Below are positions 6,069 through 13,672 of a stretch of 29,033 nucleotides of DNA, one piece after another. The stretch is from a virus. Made by a program: the position numbers and the translations under genes. The notes under the pieces are model-generated. The model was not told the DNA's origin. It did not search any database and saw only the letters and a list, made by a program, of their open reading frames with translations. The stretch's first letter is position 1. Every line of letters begins with the position of its first letter. The stretch is from positions 1 to 29,033 of IMG/VR virus record IMGVR_UViG_3300002144_000083; one strand, written 5' to 3'.

Positions 6069-6817
6069 TGTATTTTAGAAATTTTCCAGTCGTAGATTAC
6101 AAATTTGGCAATAATGAAGCCGCCGTATTGTTTCCTAATATATCAGCTTATGTTAATATTCTTGATCAAGTAAAACAAGAGATATCTTTTTATCAAAAGT
6201 ATACGATCTTAGATGGCGATAGACCTGACATTGTTTCTCAAAAACTATATGGTACTACTAATTATCATTGGACTTTTTTTGCGATGAATGATGGGCTTAG
6301 AGAGTCTGGTTGGCCGATGCCAGAAAGAGATCTAAGACAAGTTGTAAAGGATAGATTTCCTCATAGAGTTGTAACAACTCAAACCAATATTGCTAATATT
6401 TTTATACCAAATGATAATGTTGTGGGAAAAGTATCTGGCACCACTGGTAGAGTTATTGAAAGAAATTTAAATTTGGGGCAATTAGTAATTCTTACAAATA
6501 AAGATGCTAATGGCAATTCAAATAACTTTGGTGCTACTGAACAGTTAGCTGCTGGTGATACTCTCGAAGAACAAATTGTTAGTATTATTACTGCAATTAA
6601 AGAAACCGCTCAATATAATTCTGTATTATATTATAAGAATGCGAGTGGTGATATTGTTGATATCGATCCGTACAATCAAATACTAACAGGTCTTACTCCA
6701 GTAACAATTATGGAAGATTATGTAAACTTTAATGATAATTTAAAAAATATTGTTGTTATTAAACCTGATAAAATTACTAGTGTTGCAAATGAATACTTTA
6801 AGCTTTTGAGAGAATAG
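6068..6817 (+). CDS. 53: gp53 baseplate wedge protein
   Basis: Residues 1-100 follow the gp53 family: an N-terminal MYFRNFPVVDYKFG, then YTILDGDRPDIVSQKLYGTT and NYHWTFFAMNDGLRESGWPM, equivalent to T4 GNPQLYWVLLMCND. gp53 joins adjacent wedges around the hub. At 249 residues it is longer than T4 gp53 (196); the extra part (about 115-210) includes a small beta-rich insert with VVGKVSGTTGRVIE. The C-terminus (IVVIKPDKITSVANEYFKLL) corresponds to the T4 C-terminal helix. The start codon overlaps the gp48 stop by one base, so translation is likely coupled. Confidence 0.88.
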   Translation: MYFRNFPVVDYKFGNNEAAVLFPNISAYVNILDQVKQEISFYQKYTILDGDRPDIVSQKLYGTTNYHWTFFAMNDGLRESGWPMPERDLRQVVKDRFPHRVVTTQTNIANIFIPNDNVVGKVSGTTGRVIERNLNLGQLVILTNKDANGNSNNFGATEQLAAGDTLEEQIVSIITAIKETAQYNSVLYYKNASGDIVDIDPYNQILTGLTPVTIMEDYVNFNDNLKNIVVIKPDKITSVANEYFKLLRE

Positions 6818-6818
6818 T

Positions 6819-8180
6819 ATGCCAGATCCCGCAGATCAAAGCCAATACATAATTGAACGTATTGATTTAACAACAAATAGACTTGATTTAGATGAAGTTT
6901 TTGATATTAGAAAATCGGTTGTTGAATTAAATATATACGAGAATATTGAATTGCCGTATCTGACGGGCACGATAGCTATGGTAGATGATGTGGCATTTAA
7001 AAGCACGATCGGTATTAAAGGTACCGAAAGAATTGTGATTGGATTAAAGGCTACAAAAAATTCACCAGTGCTTACTAAGAATTTTATGATTACAGGAATC
7101 AAAAGAGAAGTTTCTGTGAATGAAAGAACTGATGTTAGAGTGCTTACTTTAATTGAAGAACATGCTTATTTGAGTGCTATTCAAAAAATTAGTCAAGCAT
7201 ATACTGGTAGACCATCAGTAATCATAGAAAGCATACTTACTGGGCATCTTGGCAAGTATTTGGAATCTTTTTCTAATGAAGCTGTTCAAAATAAAATGAG
7301 AGTAATAATTCCTAATTGGAATCCATTACAAGCTGTTGATTGGTTAAGAGATAGAATGGCTTTTAGTAATGGTAGCCCATATTTTCTTTTTTCGACATTA
7401 AGAGACAATCTCATTCATTTAAGTGATCTTGATTTATTAATGGCAGCTGATGCTTGGAACGAAAAGAATGTTTATACCTATGGTCAAACTTCTCACAATT
7501 TTACATTAGATTCAAAAGATCAGGCACGAAAATTGTTTCATGTCAAATCTTATAAAGCAATTAATATCGAAAGCACATTAAAGATGGCGCAGAGTGGTGC
7601 TGTTGGATCTAAATTTGAAGTTATGGATTTAACTTCTGGTGATCAATTATTTGGACAAGACAATTTTCATTCTGGTAAAGAAACTCTAAATAATTTTATT
7701 AATACAGCGCTCAATAAATCAGAAAATACTTCATTTGGATTTGATGACAGTCTATTGATTGGAGCATTAGAATCAAAAGAGATTAGTAGTTATCCATCAA
7801 GAGTCTTTAGTTCTGTTGTTGCGTCTAGACAATTCTATGAAGATGATGATAATAAAGTGCCAATGTCTGGATATCATGATGAGAATGCAAATGCTAATAT
7901 GTACAAATTAAAAATAAAATCTGCGGCACTTAGATCTATTTTAACAAATAATATGTTTTCTATTTCTGTTCCGGGGCAACCATATCTATTAGATGCTAAT
8001 GCTGGTGTTGGTTCAACAATAAAATTAGACTATGCACAGCCAACATTAGATCCAAGAAATGCCAGATCAGTTGATAAAAATAGATCAGGTAAGTTTTTGG
8101 TCTATAGAGCAAGACACAAATTTGCTGAAGGTCTATATGATACTCATATGGATATCGTAAAACTAACAGGATCAGTATAA
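6819..8180 (+). CDS. 27: gp27-like baseplate hub subunit
   Basis: The 453-residue protein opens with YIIERIDLTTNRLDLDEVFD and a strand ELPYLTGTIAMVDD, as in phage hub proteins of the gp27/gpD type. MRVIIPNWNPLQAVDWLRDR (about residues 160-180) is the characteristic helix of the second tube-like domain, followed by PYFLFSTLRDNLIHLSDL. The C-terminal SGKFLVYRARHKFAEGLYDT is the closing hub strand. In T4, gp27 (391) forms the trimeric ring that bridges the tube to the gp5 spike. The gene is directly followed, with a one-base overlap, by the gp5-like gene, the same functional pair as in T4. Sequence identity to T4 is low, but order, size and motifs agree. Confidence 0.8.
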   Translation: MPDPADQSQYIIERIDLTTNRLDLDEVFDIRKSVVELNIYENIELPYLTGTIAMVDDVAFKSTIGIKGTERIVIGLKATKNSPVLTKNFMITGIKREVSVNERTDVRVLTLIEEHAYLSAIQKISQAYTGRPSVIIESILTGHLGKYLESFSNEAVQNKMRVIIPNWNPLQAVDWLRDRMAFSNGSPYFLFSTLRDNLIHLSDLDLLMAADAWNEKNVYTYGQTSHNFTLDSKDQARKLFHVKSYKAINIESTLKMAQSGAVGSKFEVMDLTSGDQLFGQDNFHSGKETLNNFINTALNKSENTSFGFDDSLLIGALESKEISSYPSRVFSSVVASRQFYEDDDNKVPMSGYHDENANANMYKLKIKSAALRSILTNNMFSISVPGQPYLLDANAGVGSTIKLDYAQPTLDPRNARSVDKNRSGKFLVYRARHKFAEGLYDTHMDIVKLTGSV

Positions 8181-9298
8181 TGAAAGCAATAAGTACTGAA
8201 TACTATGGTGATGAAACCAGATGGTTTATGGGTGAAGTCAAATCAACTTCAGATCCTGATAAGCTTGGTAGATTGAGAGTAAGAATTTTTGGCTTACATA
8301 CTGGTGATACGTCTAAGATTAAAGACACTGATCTGCCTTGGGCAAATGTCGTTCTACCTGTTACTCAAGGTGGTACGTCTAATACAACCCAGCCTACTGG
8401 TATCCAAAAAGGCGCTAAAGTATTTGGTATATTTGTTGACGGTAAACAGTCGCAGGTACCTTTGGTACTAGGATCAATTCCTCATAATCCAACTTTTAGA
8501 GTTAAATTTGATGGACCAACAGACGCATTTGTTTCTCCTACTTCCGCAAAACTTATACCACAGCATAAAGCTGGTGATAAAATTACAGCATCCATTGGTA
8601 AAAGACTATTAGATTCTGGTGTTGATCCAGGTAAAGTGGGTACACCTTTAACACAAACACAAGCGACAGCGCTTAATGGTGTTGTTGCTGGATCAGGTAA
8701 TATCAAAGCTGATCTAATAGGACAAGGCAGACAAGAACAGACATATAATTTTCTAAAAGAGTATTTTCAAAAAAGAGGGCATAATAATCCTGGATTTGTT
8801 GCTGCCGCATTTGTCGGCAATTTTATAAATGAATCGTATCCTAATTTAGATCCATCAACTGGTGAAAAGAACCCATTAATTCCAGGCAGTAGAGGCGGTT
8901 TTGGTATTGCTCAATGGACTGGCCCTAGAAGAGTTGCGCTAGAAAACTTTGCGGCACAACATAATGCTGATGTAGCAAATCTTGCACTACAATTAAATTG
9001 GACAACTTATGAATTAGAGGATAAACTGAGTTATGTTTATACATACTTACAAGAAGATCAGACAATAGAGTCTGCAACAGAAACCGTATTTGCTCACTAT
9101 GAGAATCCTCAAGTTTCGGTAGACTTTAGAACACAAAATGCAGAAGTAAAAACCTGGAGAATATATCAAAGAGCTGGCGGTATTGCCAATTTTTTAAGAA
9201 CAAACTCACAACAAAGTACATCAATTAGATCATATAAACAAGAATATGAAGAGAGACTTAGTGATGCAAAAGCTGTATATAATGCGTATGGGGGCTAA
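8180..9298 (+). CDS. 5: gp5-like hub protein with OB domain and tail lysozyme
   Basis: Residues 14-105 form the OB fold of gp5/VgrG spike proteins (RWFMGEVKSTSDPDKLGRLR, DLPWANVVLPV, GAKVFGIFVDG, QVPLVLGSI). A linker of about 80 residues leads to a C-terminal tail-lysozyme domain (about 185-335) of the Phage_lysozyme2 type, with FVAAAFVGNFINES, where E218 is the likely catalytic acid, and GFGIAQWTGPRR. It would cut peptidoglycan glycan strands during penetration. T4 gp5 (575) has a different lysozyme (T4L-like) and carries the needle on the same chain. Here the beta-helix is missing and is found two genes downstream. The start ATG overlaps the gp27 stop. Confidence 0.85.
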   Translation: MKAISTEYYGDETRWFMGEVKSTSDPDKLGRLRVRIFGLHTGDTSKIKDTDLPWANVVLPVTQGGTSNTTQPTGIQKGAKVFGIFVDGKQSQVPLVLGSIPHNPTFRVKFDGPTDAFVSPTSAKLIPQHKAGDKITASIGKRLLDSGVDPGKVGTPLTQTQATALNGVVAGSGNIKADLIGQGRQEQTYNFLKEYFQKRGHNNPGFVAAAFVGNFINESYPNLDPSTGEKNPLIPGSRGGFGIAQWTGPRRVALENFAAQHNADVANLALQLNWTTYELEDKLSYVYTYLQEDQTIESATETVFAHYENPQVSVDFRTQNAEVKTWRIYQRAGGIANFLRTNSQQSTSIRSYKQEYEERLSDAKAVYNAYGG

Positions 9299-9301
9299 TT
9301 T

Positions 9302-10681
9302 ATGGCAACATTAACAGCTATTAATTCTAGACTAAAGAACCTTTCGGTAGTATCAGGGTTTGATAAACTTGCATCACAAGCAATTACTATTGCCACATCA
9401 GTACAAGCTCTAAATTCTTCTAGTCTCGGTATTACTCTTAATGAGAACATCAGTGGTGTCCAATCATTAAACACTACGATAAACTCAGCATACGCAATTG
9501 GCTTACTGACTAAGAATCTTACTGGTCTACAAAGTCAAGTTGTAAAAGATGTAAGTGGTTCTAAAACACAACTAGATGCTATTACAGGAGCAACAGTTGA
9601 TAACGCCTTTTTGGACTTTGTATTTGCAAGTGCGACGGCAGAAGGCATAAAGTCTGCTATCAATACAGTTGCGACTCCATCAAATCAACAATTAAATACC
9701 ATTCTAACTAACGTGGTGCCTAAACAATTCTCTGGTCAAGTTTCCGATCTTGTGACCAAAAACTTTACTCAATTTTCTTCAGAATTAACTTCTGCCGTAT
9801 CATCATTTAGTGGAGCATTTAGTGATATACTAGGGTCTGCTACAGGAAATATTTTACAAGATATTATTCTACAGACAGATACTGGTCCATTAAACATAAT
9901 TCAGAATCTTGGTATTTCATCAGCCGCATCTGGGCATTTTTTAAATTTATTACAAACAGAAGGCATAGCCAAAGCTGCTATTAGTATAGCTGCACTAACT
10001 GGTAAATCTATTACGGATATTGAAATTGCTTTAGGATCTGTACCACTATCTCTGAGTTCACAGATTCAAAAAAGAAATGTATCTGCATCAACAACTGGCG
10101 TATATGACGTATCAAGTAAAAACAATGAGTGGAATGGCGCTAGCACTCCAGATAATTATTTTGATATTATTGCAACACAAGAACATTTGATGATTGAGTT
10201 GATTAAGTCTTCAAGAGAGATTACCGAAGTTGTGTTTTTTGGTCACGAAATGACTGAAGATCAGATTTTAACATCAAAAGAAATACACAAATCATATATC
10301 GCTGATGGTAATGATGGTATTCCTTTTCATTATACAATTTTGCCTAATGGTAATCTACAAAGAGGTAGAGCATTGTCTCGTGAAGGAACCTTCTCTACCA
10401 CACATAATAAATACTCTATAGGCGTAGTAATACCACATGTTAAAAATTCGCCTGCTACAACTAAGCAAGGTGAAACAGTGAAACTATTTCTTGAAGCTTT
10501 CTATCAAGTTTGGCCAGGGGGTCAAGTGTTTGATGCAAGACTAGACACAGATAATTCATCAGTTCCTGTTGGTGTGAATATTACCAATTATGTTTCATTA
10601 TTTAAAAAGATTAATTATGGTAGTGCTGCAAGATCGTTTTCTACTCAACAGTTAATTGCTGCATCACAAGGAAATGTATAA
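9302..10681 (+). CDS. Hub-associated protein with amidase_2/PGRP-like C-terminal domain
   Basis: The 459 residues split in two. Residues 1 to about 270 are Ser/Thr/Ala-rich, low-complexity and probably helical (repeated TNVV/ITNV-like and SALSS-like stretches). Residues about 290-440 resemble N-acetylmuramoyl-L-alanine amidase type 2 domains: ITEVVFFGHEMTEDQ with H315, then IPFHYTILPNGNLQRGR with H343 and Y344, and THNKYSIGVVIP with H368. The usual final GHRD...CPG segment is represented by FDARLDTDNSSVPVG, without the expected His and Cys. An amidase fold is well supported by motif order, but activity is doubtful. The gene lies between lysozyme and needle genes, so the product is probably part of the puncturing device or hub. 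Confidence 0.7.
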   Translation: MATLTAINSRLKNLSVVSGFDKLASQAITIATSVQALNSSSLGITLNENISGVQSLNTTINSAYAIGLLTKNLTGLQSQVVKDVSGSKTQLDAITGATVDNAFLDFVFASATAEGIKSAINTVATPSNQQLNTILTNVVPKQFSGQVSDLVTKNFTQFSSELTSAVSSFSGAFSDILGSATGNILQDIILQTDTGPLNIIQNLGISSAASGHFLNLLQTEGIAKAAISIAALTGKSITDIEIALGSVPLSLSSQIQKRNVSASTTGVYDVSSKNNEWNGASTPDNYFDIIATQEHLMIELIKSSREITEVVFFGHEMTEDQILTSKEIHKSYIADGNDGIPFHYTILPNGNLQRGRALSREGTFSTTHNKYSIGVVIPHVKNSPATTKQGETVKLFLEAFYQVWPGGQVFDARLDTDNSSVPVGVNITNYVSLFKKINYGSAARSFSTQQLIAASQGNV

Positions 10682-12093
10682 TGTCAACTAAAAACGTTGA
10701 AAATCTGACAAGTAGATCTACTCTTCAAGGTAGCGGTCAAGTTGCGACCTCTGGAAAAATTACTCAAGGTTTTGGAGATCAGACAGGCATTCATCCTGCT
10801 CCAGGCAGTGAAGGTGAACCGACTACTAATAAAGGTGGCAAACTATTAAATACTTTTGGTGCTCCAATTCCTGATGATACAATTCAAGGTAATGAAGCAG
10901 AGTATGGTCAAGTATATGAATATGCGACACCTCAAGGTCACGTTATTGAATATAACGACACTAGTTCATCTGAAAGAATTATGCTTAGACACAAGTCTGG
11001 CACAGGTATCAATATTGGACCAGATGGTTCTATTATCATCTCGTCTAAAAGAAGAGTAGATGTTGTTAACGAAGATTATATTTTATCTGTAACTGGTGAT
11101 GGTAAGTTATCTTTTCAAGGCAATCTATCATTAAGTGTCACTGGTGATTTTAATGTTGATGTTGGCGGTGAATTTAAGGTGACTTCTCAAAAGAAAACAG
11201 AGAGAGTTAATGGACCATCTACTACAACAATTTATGGTGATGAGCAAAATATTGTAACAGGAAACCAATCAAATATTGTCACTGGAGGTGGCTTTGTTCA
11301 ATATCTTGAGGGTCTTAATACTATAGTAAAAGGCGAAACAAGATATGCTGTTGAAGGGGATTTCACTATAGCAAACTCTGGTGTTCTTACTATGACAGCC
11401 CAACAAGAGATCGTATTAACATCACCAGAAGCTAACATTGCCGCTAATAATCTATCCGTGTTTGGTTCAACAGGCACTATTGGTGGTGATAATATTATCG
11501 CTTATGTAAAAAATATCTATGGCACATCAAGCACATTTACTGCTGGTGTTACTGCGCCCACGTTCCATGGAGACTTAGATGGAACTGCCGCACTAGCAGT
11601 AACTTCAGATAATACTAATCATCAGAACTATGATGACCCTCCTGGTGCTCATGGCGGTGGAGGAGGAGTTGGAGCTCCTGTTGGATATAGTGTAACTGAT
11701 ACAGCAACCGATATTACTGCAACCGCACAACCTACAGCTGCTATTATGACAGATTATCAAACGAAAGGCTCTAAAGGAGTTCGTAAGGTAGTTATTGATC
11801 CTGATAATATTATTAAAAATAATATTAATTTAACAAAAAAAACTGGTGGGGTGACAAATAAAGAATTGGATGGTGCTCAGATTAGAGCCAAACTAAGAGA
11901 TCCTGCTCACAGAAATAATTCTGAATTTATTACATTTGCTCTATCTCAAGGGTTATTATCTCCTGATTATGCGAAAACATCTCCTCCTAATATTTCTAGC
12001 ATCGAAGATACTTCTAATATTGTTATTCAAGGTCAGACTACGATGGGTAGCCCTTCGCCAGCACTCACCTCTAAAAGAATAAGAGCTGTATAA
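10681..12093 (+). CDS. Beta-helical spike/needle protein (gp5 C-terminal-like)
   Basis: The 470-residue protein has a central repetitive beta-helix (about 95-260) built of short strands: GINIGPDGSIIISSKRRVDV, DYILSVTGDGKLSFQGN, LSLSVTGDFNVDVGGEFKV, TTTIYGDEQNIVTGNQSNIV. This matches the needle part of T4 gp5 and VgrG-type spikes. The N-terminus has an OB-associated look (GQVYEYATPQGHVIEYND, SERIMLRHKSGTGI). After the helix comes PPGAHGGGGG near residue 320, then a distinct C-terminal region (about 380-430, ELDGAQIRAKLRDP and FITFALSQGLLSPDYA) that I cannot name. The needle is thus a separate polypeptide from the OB-lysozyme protein. The product would trimerise as the membrane-piercing tip. 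TAATG overlaps occur at both ends. Confidence 0.8.
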   Translation: MSTKNVENLTSRSTLQGSGQVATSGKITQGFGDQTGIHPAPGSEGEPTTNKGGKLLNTFGAPIPDDTIQGNEAEYGQVYEYATPQGHVIEYNDTSSSERIMLRHKSGTGINIGPDGSIIISSKRRVDVVNEDYILSVTGDGKLSFQGNLSLSVTGDFNVDVGGEFKVTSQKKTERVNGPSTTTIYGDEQNIVTGNQSNIVTGGGFVQYLEGLNTIVKGETRYAVEGDFTIANSGVLTMTAQQEIVLTSPEANIAANNLSVFGSTGTIGGDNIIAYVKNIYGTSSTFTAGVTAPTFHGDLDGTAALAVTSDNTNHQNYDDPPGAHGGGGGVGAPVGYSVTDTATDITATAQPTAAIMTDYQTKGSKGVRKVVIDPDNIIKNNINLTKKTGGVTNKELDGAQIRAKLRDPAHRNNSEFITFALSQGLLSPDYAKTSPPNISSIEDTSNIVIQGQTTMGSPSPALTSKRIRAV

Positions 12094-13193
12094 TGCCCAA
12101 AAACTTTTTGCCTGATTTAAGATTTCTTCCTGAAAAATCTAGCACTATTACAGCTAGAACAAAAATCTCTGATGGAGTAACTGTTGGTTCTTTTCTCAAC
12201 GGCACAACACTAGATCATATTCCTGCGCTTGCTGATAGAAAACAACTTGTAAGAAACTTGATTCCTCATGCCCAGATTATAAAAGCAATCAGAGACAATG
12301 ATAAGAGATTTGCGTCACATCAGTTGGTTGTGGTCGAAGGCATTTATAAACCATCAAGCGAAGAACAGATTACTGAAACTGAGGATAATCACAACTTTCT
12401 TGCTACGACAGGGCGTGGTATTGTATACGAACTAAGACGTAATGGTAAAACAGATAATAATAAAACATTTGAGCTGGCTAGATATTTACAAGTCTATCAT
12501 AAAACATATGATAAACTAATTTTAGATTATGATACGTATGTTCAAGGAGAATTAAACGTACAAATTATTATACAAGTGCCATTAATTCCTGTTAATTATC
12601 AAGTCAAGTTTAAAGGTATTACTGAGACAAGATTTAATAATGTGCCTCAAGCAGTAAATCAATTAGTAGAAATTACTGAGACTCCAAATACGTCAGTTAA
12701 ATTTCCTGCTGAGCAGCCTGATGAAGTATCGGGCTACTTTACTGTCGGTGATCTACATGCAAAATTCCTTAGTAGTTATGGCGGTGATCCTTGGCAGTCG
12801 TATGCGGCTGATGATAGAACATCAAGAGATAATGTTATTAAAGATAATATTAAAAAGATTAGATCTGGTGAAGTTGTTGTTATATCAGCGGGATATAACG
12901 ATACTGTTTCTACAAACGATACTCCAGCGGCTATTGGAGCAAGAGTTAAGAGTATTGTACAAGCATCGGTACAATTAAGGCATGTTATATCTTTCTTATT
13001 ATTTCCTATCACCACAAAAACTTCTGCTTCTGCAGAAAGACAAAGAGATGCAAGGCAGTCAATTATTACTAATTTAAATACGCTAAATAATATTAGAATA
13101 ATTGATTTGAATTCGAGTCAATACACACTGGCATTTGATGGGCAATCTCTTACAAAAGAGTCTTATATTGCGATATCAAATCTCCTAATTTGA
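12093..13193 (+). CDS. Baseplate-cassette protein with degenerate SGNH-hydrolase-like C-terminal domain
   Basis: This 366-residue protein closes the hub operon. Residues 1-205 form an unrecognised N-terminal domain (start MPKNFLPDLRFLPEKS). Residues about 212-366 have the block order of SGNH/GDSL esterases: YFTVGDLH (G219-D220-L221, where a Ser is expected), VVVISAGYNDT (G267-Y268-N269-D270, the block III GxND), LRHVISFLLFP, and FDGQSLTKESY (D349...S352, where His of DGxH is expected). The structural Asn and Asp remain, but the nucleophile Ser and the catalytic His seem lost. The gene starts inside the needle stop (TAATG). It may bind glycan rather than cleave it. The fold call is by eye. Confidence 0.6.
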   Translation: MPKNFLPDLRFLPEKSSTITARTKISDGVTVGSFLNGTTLDHIPALADRKQLVRNLIPHAQIIKAIRDNDKRFASHQLVVVEGIYKPSSEEQITETEDNHNFLATTGRGIVYELRRNGKTDNNKTFELARYLQVYHKTYDKLILDYDTYVQGELNVQIIIQVPLIPVNYQVKFKGITETRFNNVPQAVNQLVEITETPNTSVKFPAEQPDEVSGYFTVGDLHAKFLSSYGGDPWQSYAADDRTSRDNVIKDNIKKIRSGEVVVISAGYNDTVSTNDTPAAIGARVKSIVQASVQLRHVISFLLFPITTKTSASAERQRDARQSIITNLNTLNNIRIIDLNSSQYTLAFDGQSLTKESYIAISNLLI

Positions 13194-13195
13194 GT

Positions 13196-13203
13196 TATAA
13201 ATA
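13196..13203 (+). promoter_or_regulatory. T4-type late promoter before gene 25
   Basis: An exact TATAAATA starts three bases after the preceding stop and 22 bases before the gp25 ATG. It gives the wedge genes their own late start. A perfect 7-bp inverted repeat, AAATAGT (13199-13205) with ACTATTT (13210-13216), overlaps the box and would form a small hairpin in through-transcripts. Confidence 0.8.
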
Positions 13204-13225
13204 GTATAAACTATTTGGGAATAAC

Positions 13226-13672
13226 ATGGTTACTAGAAGAGTACTATCGACAGAAGACGGCAATCTACAAAAAAGCGTGTTGATTTCATCACGTTCGGTA
13301 GATTATGTCGATATTGATCTAGCTTTTGCAAATAGGCCATCTGGTGATGTATATAAAAAGAGAGATGCTGCGGCTGTAAAGCAGTCAATTAAAAATATTT
13401 TATTAACCAATCATTATGAAAAACCTTTTCAACCATTTTTTGGATCTAATCTCAGAGGAATGTTATTTGAATTAGCAGATAATTTATCTACAAGTGAAGT
13501 TAAATCAAATATTATTACCGCAATAAAATCATACGAACCTAGGGTCGAAATATTAAATTTAGATGTGAATATTATTCCAGATCAAAACGATATGAGAATA
13601 TCAATTGTTTTTAAAATTATTAGTATTGAAGAAATTGTAACATTTACTACAAACTTATCGAGGCTAAGATAA
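13226..13672 (+). CDS. 25: gp25 baseplate wedge protein
   Basis: The 148-residue protein is a member of the GPW/gp25 family, with length near T4 gp25 (132). It shows YVDIDLAFANRPSGDVYKK, the helix AAVKQSIKNILLTNHYEKPF, QPFFGSNLRGMLFELADNLS, then AIKSYEPRVEILNLDVNI, and a closing strand. gp25 joins the gp6 dimer at the wedge core and initiates the sheath. It is preceded by a dedicated late promoter and a GGGA Shine-Dalgarno, and its stop overlaps the gp6 start (TAATG), the same 25-6 order as in T4-like phages generally. Confidence 0.95.
   Translation: MVTRRVLSTEDGNLQKSVLISSRSVDYVDIDLAFANRPSGDVYKKRDAAAVKQSIKNILLTNHYEKPFQPFFGSNLRGMLFELADNLSTSEVKSNIITAIKSYEPRVEILNLDVNIIPDQNDMRISIVFKIISIEEIVTFTTNLSRLR

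Noticed and set aside
13199-13216. Inverted repeat before gene 25 as a rho-independent terminator
   Set aside because: The 7-bp stem is AT-rich, has no T run, and overlaps a late promoter, so termination is unlikely.
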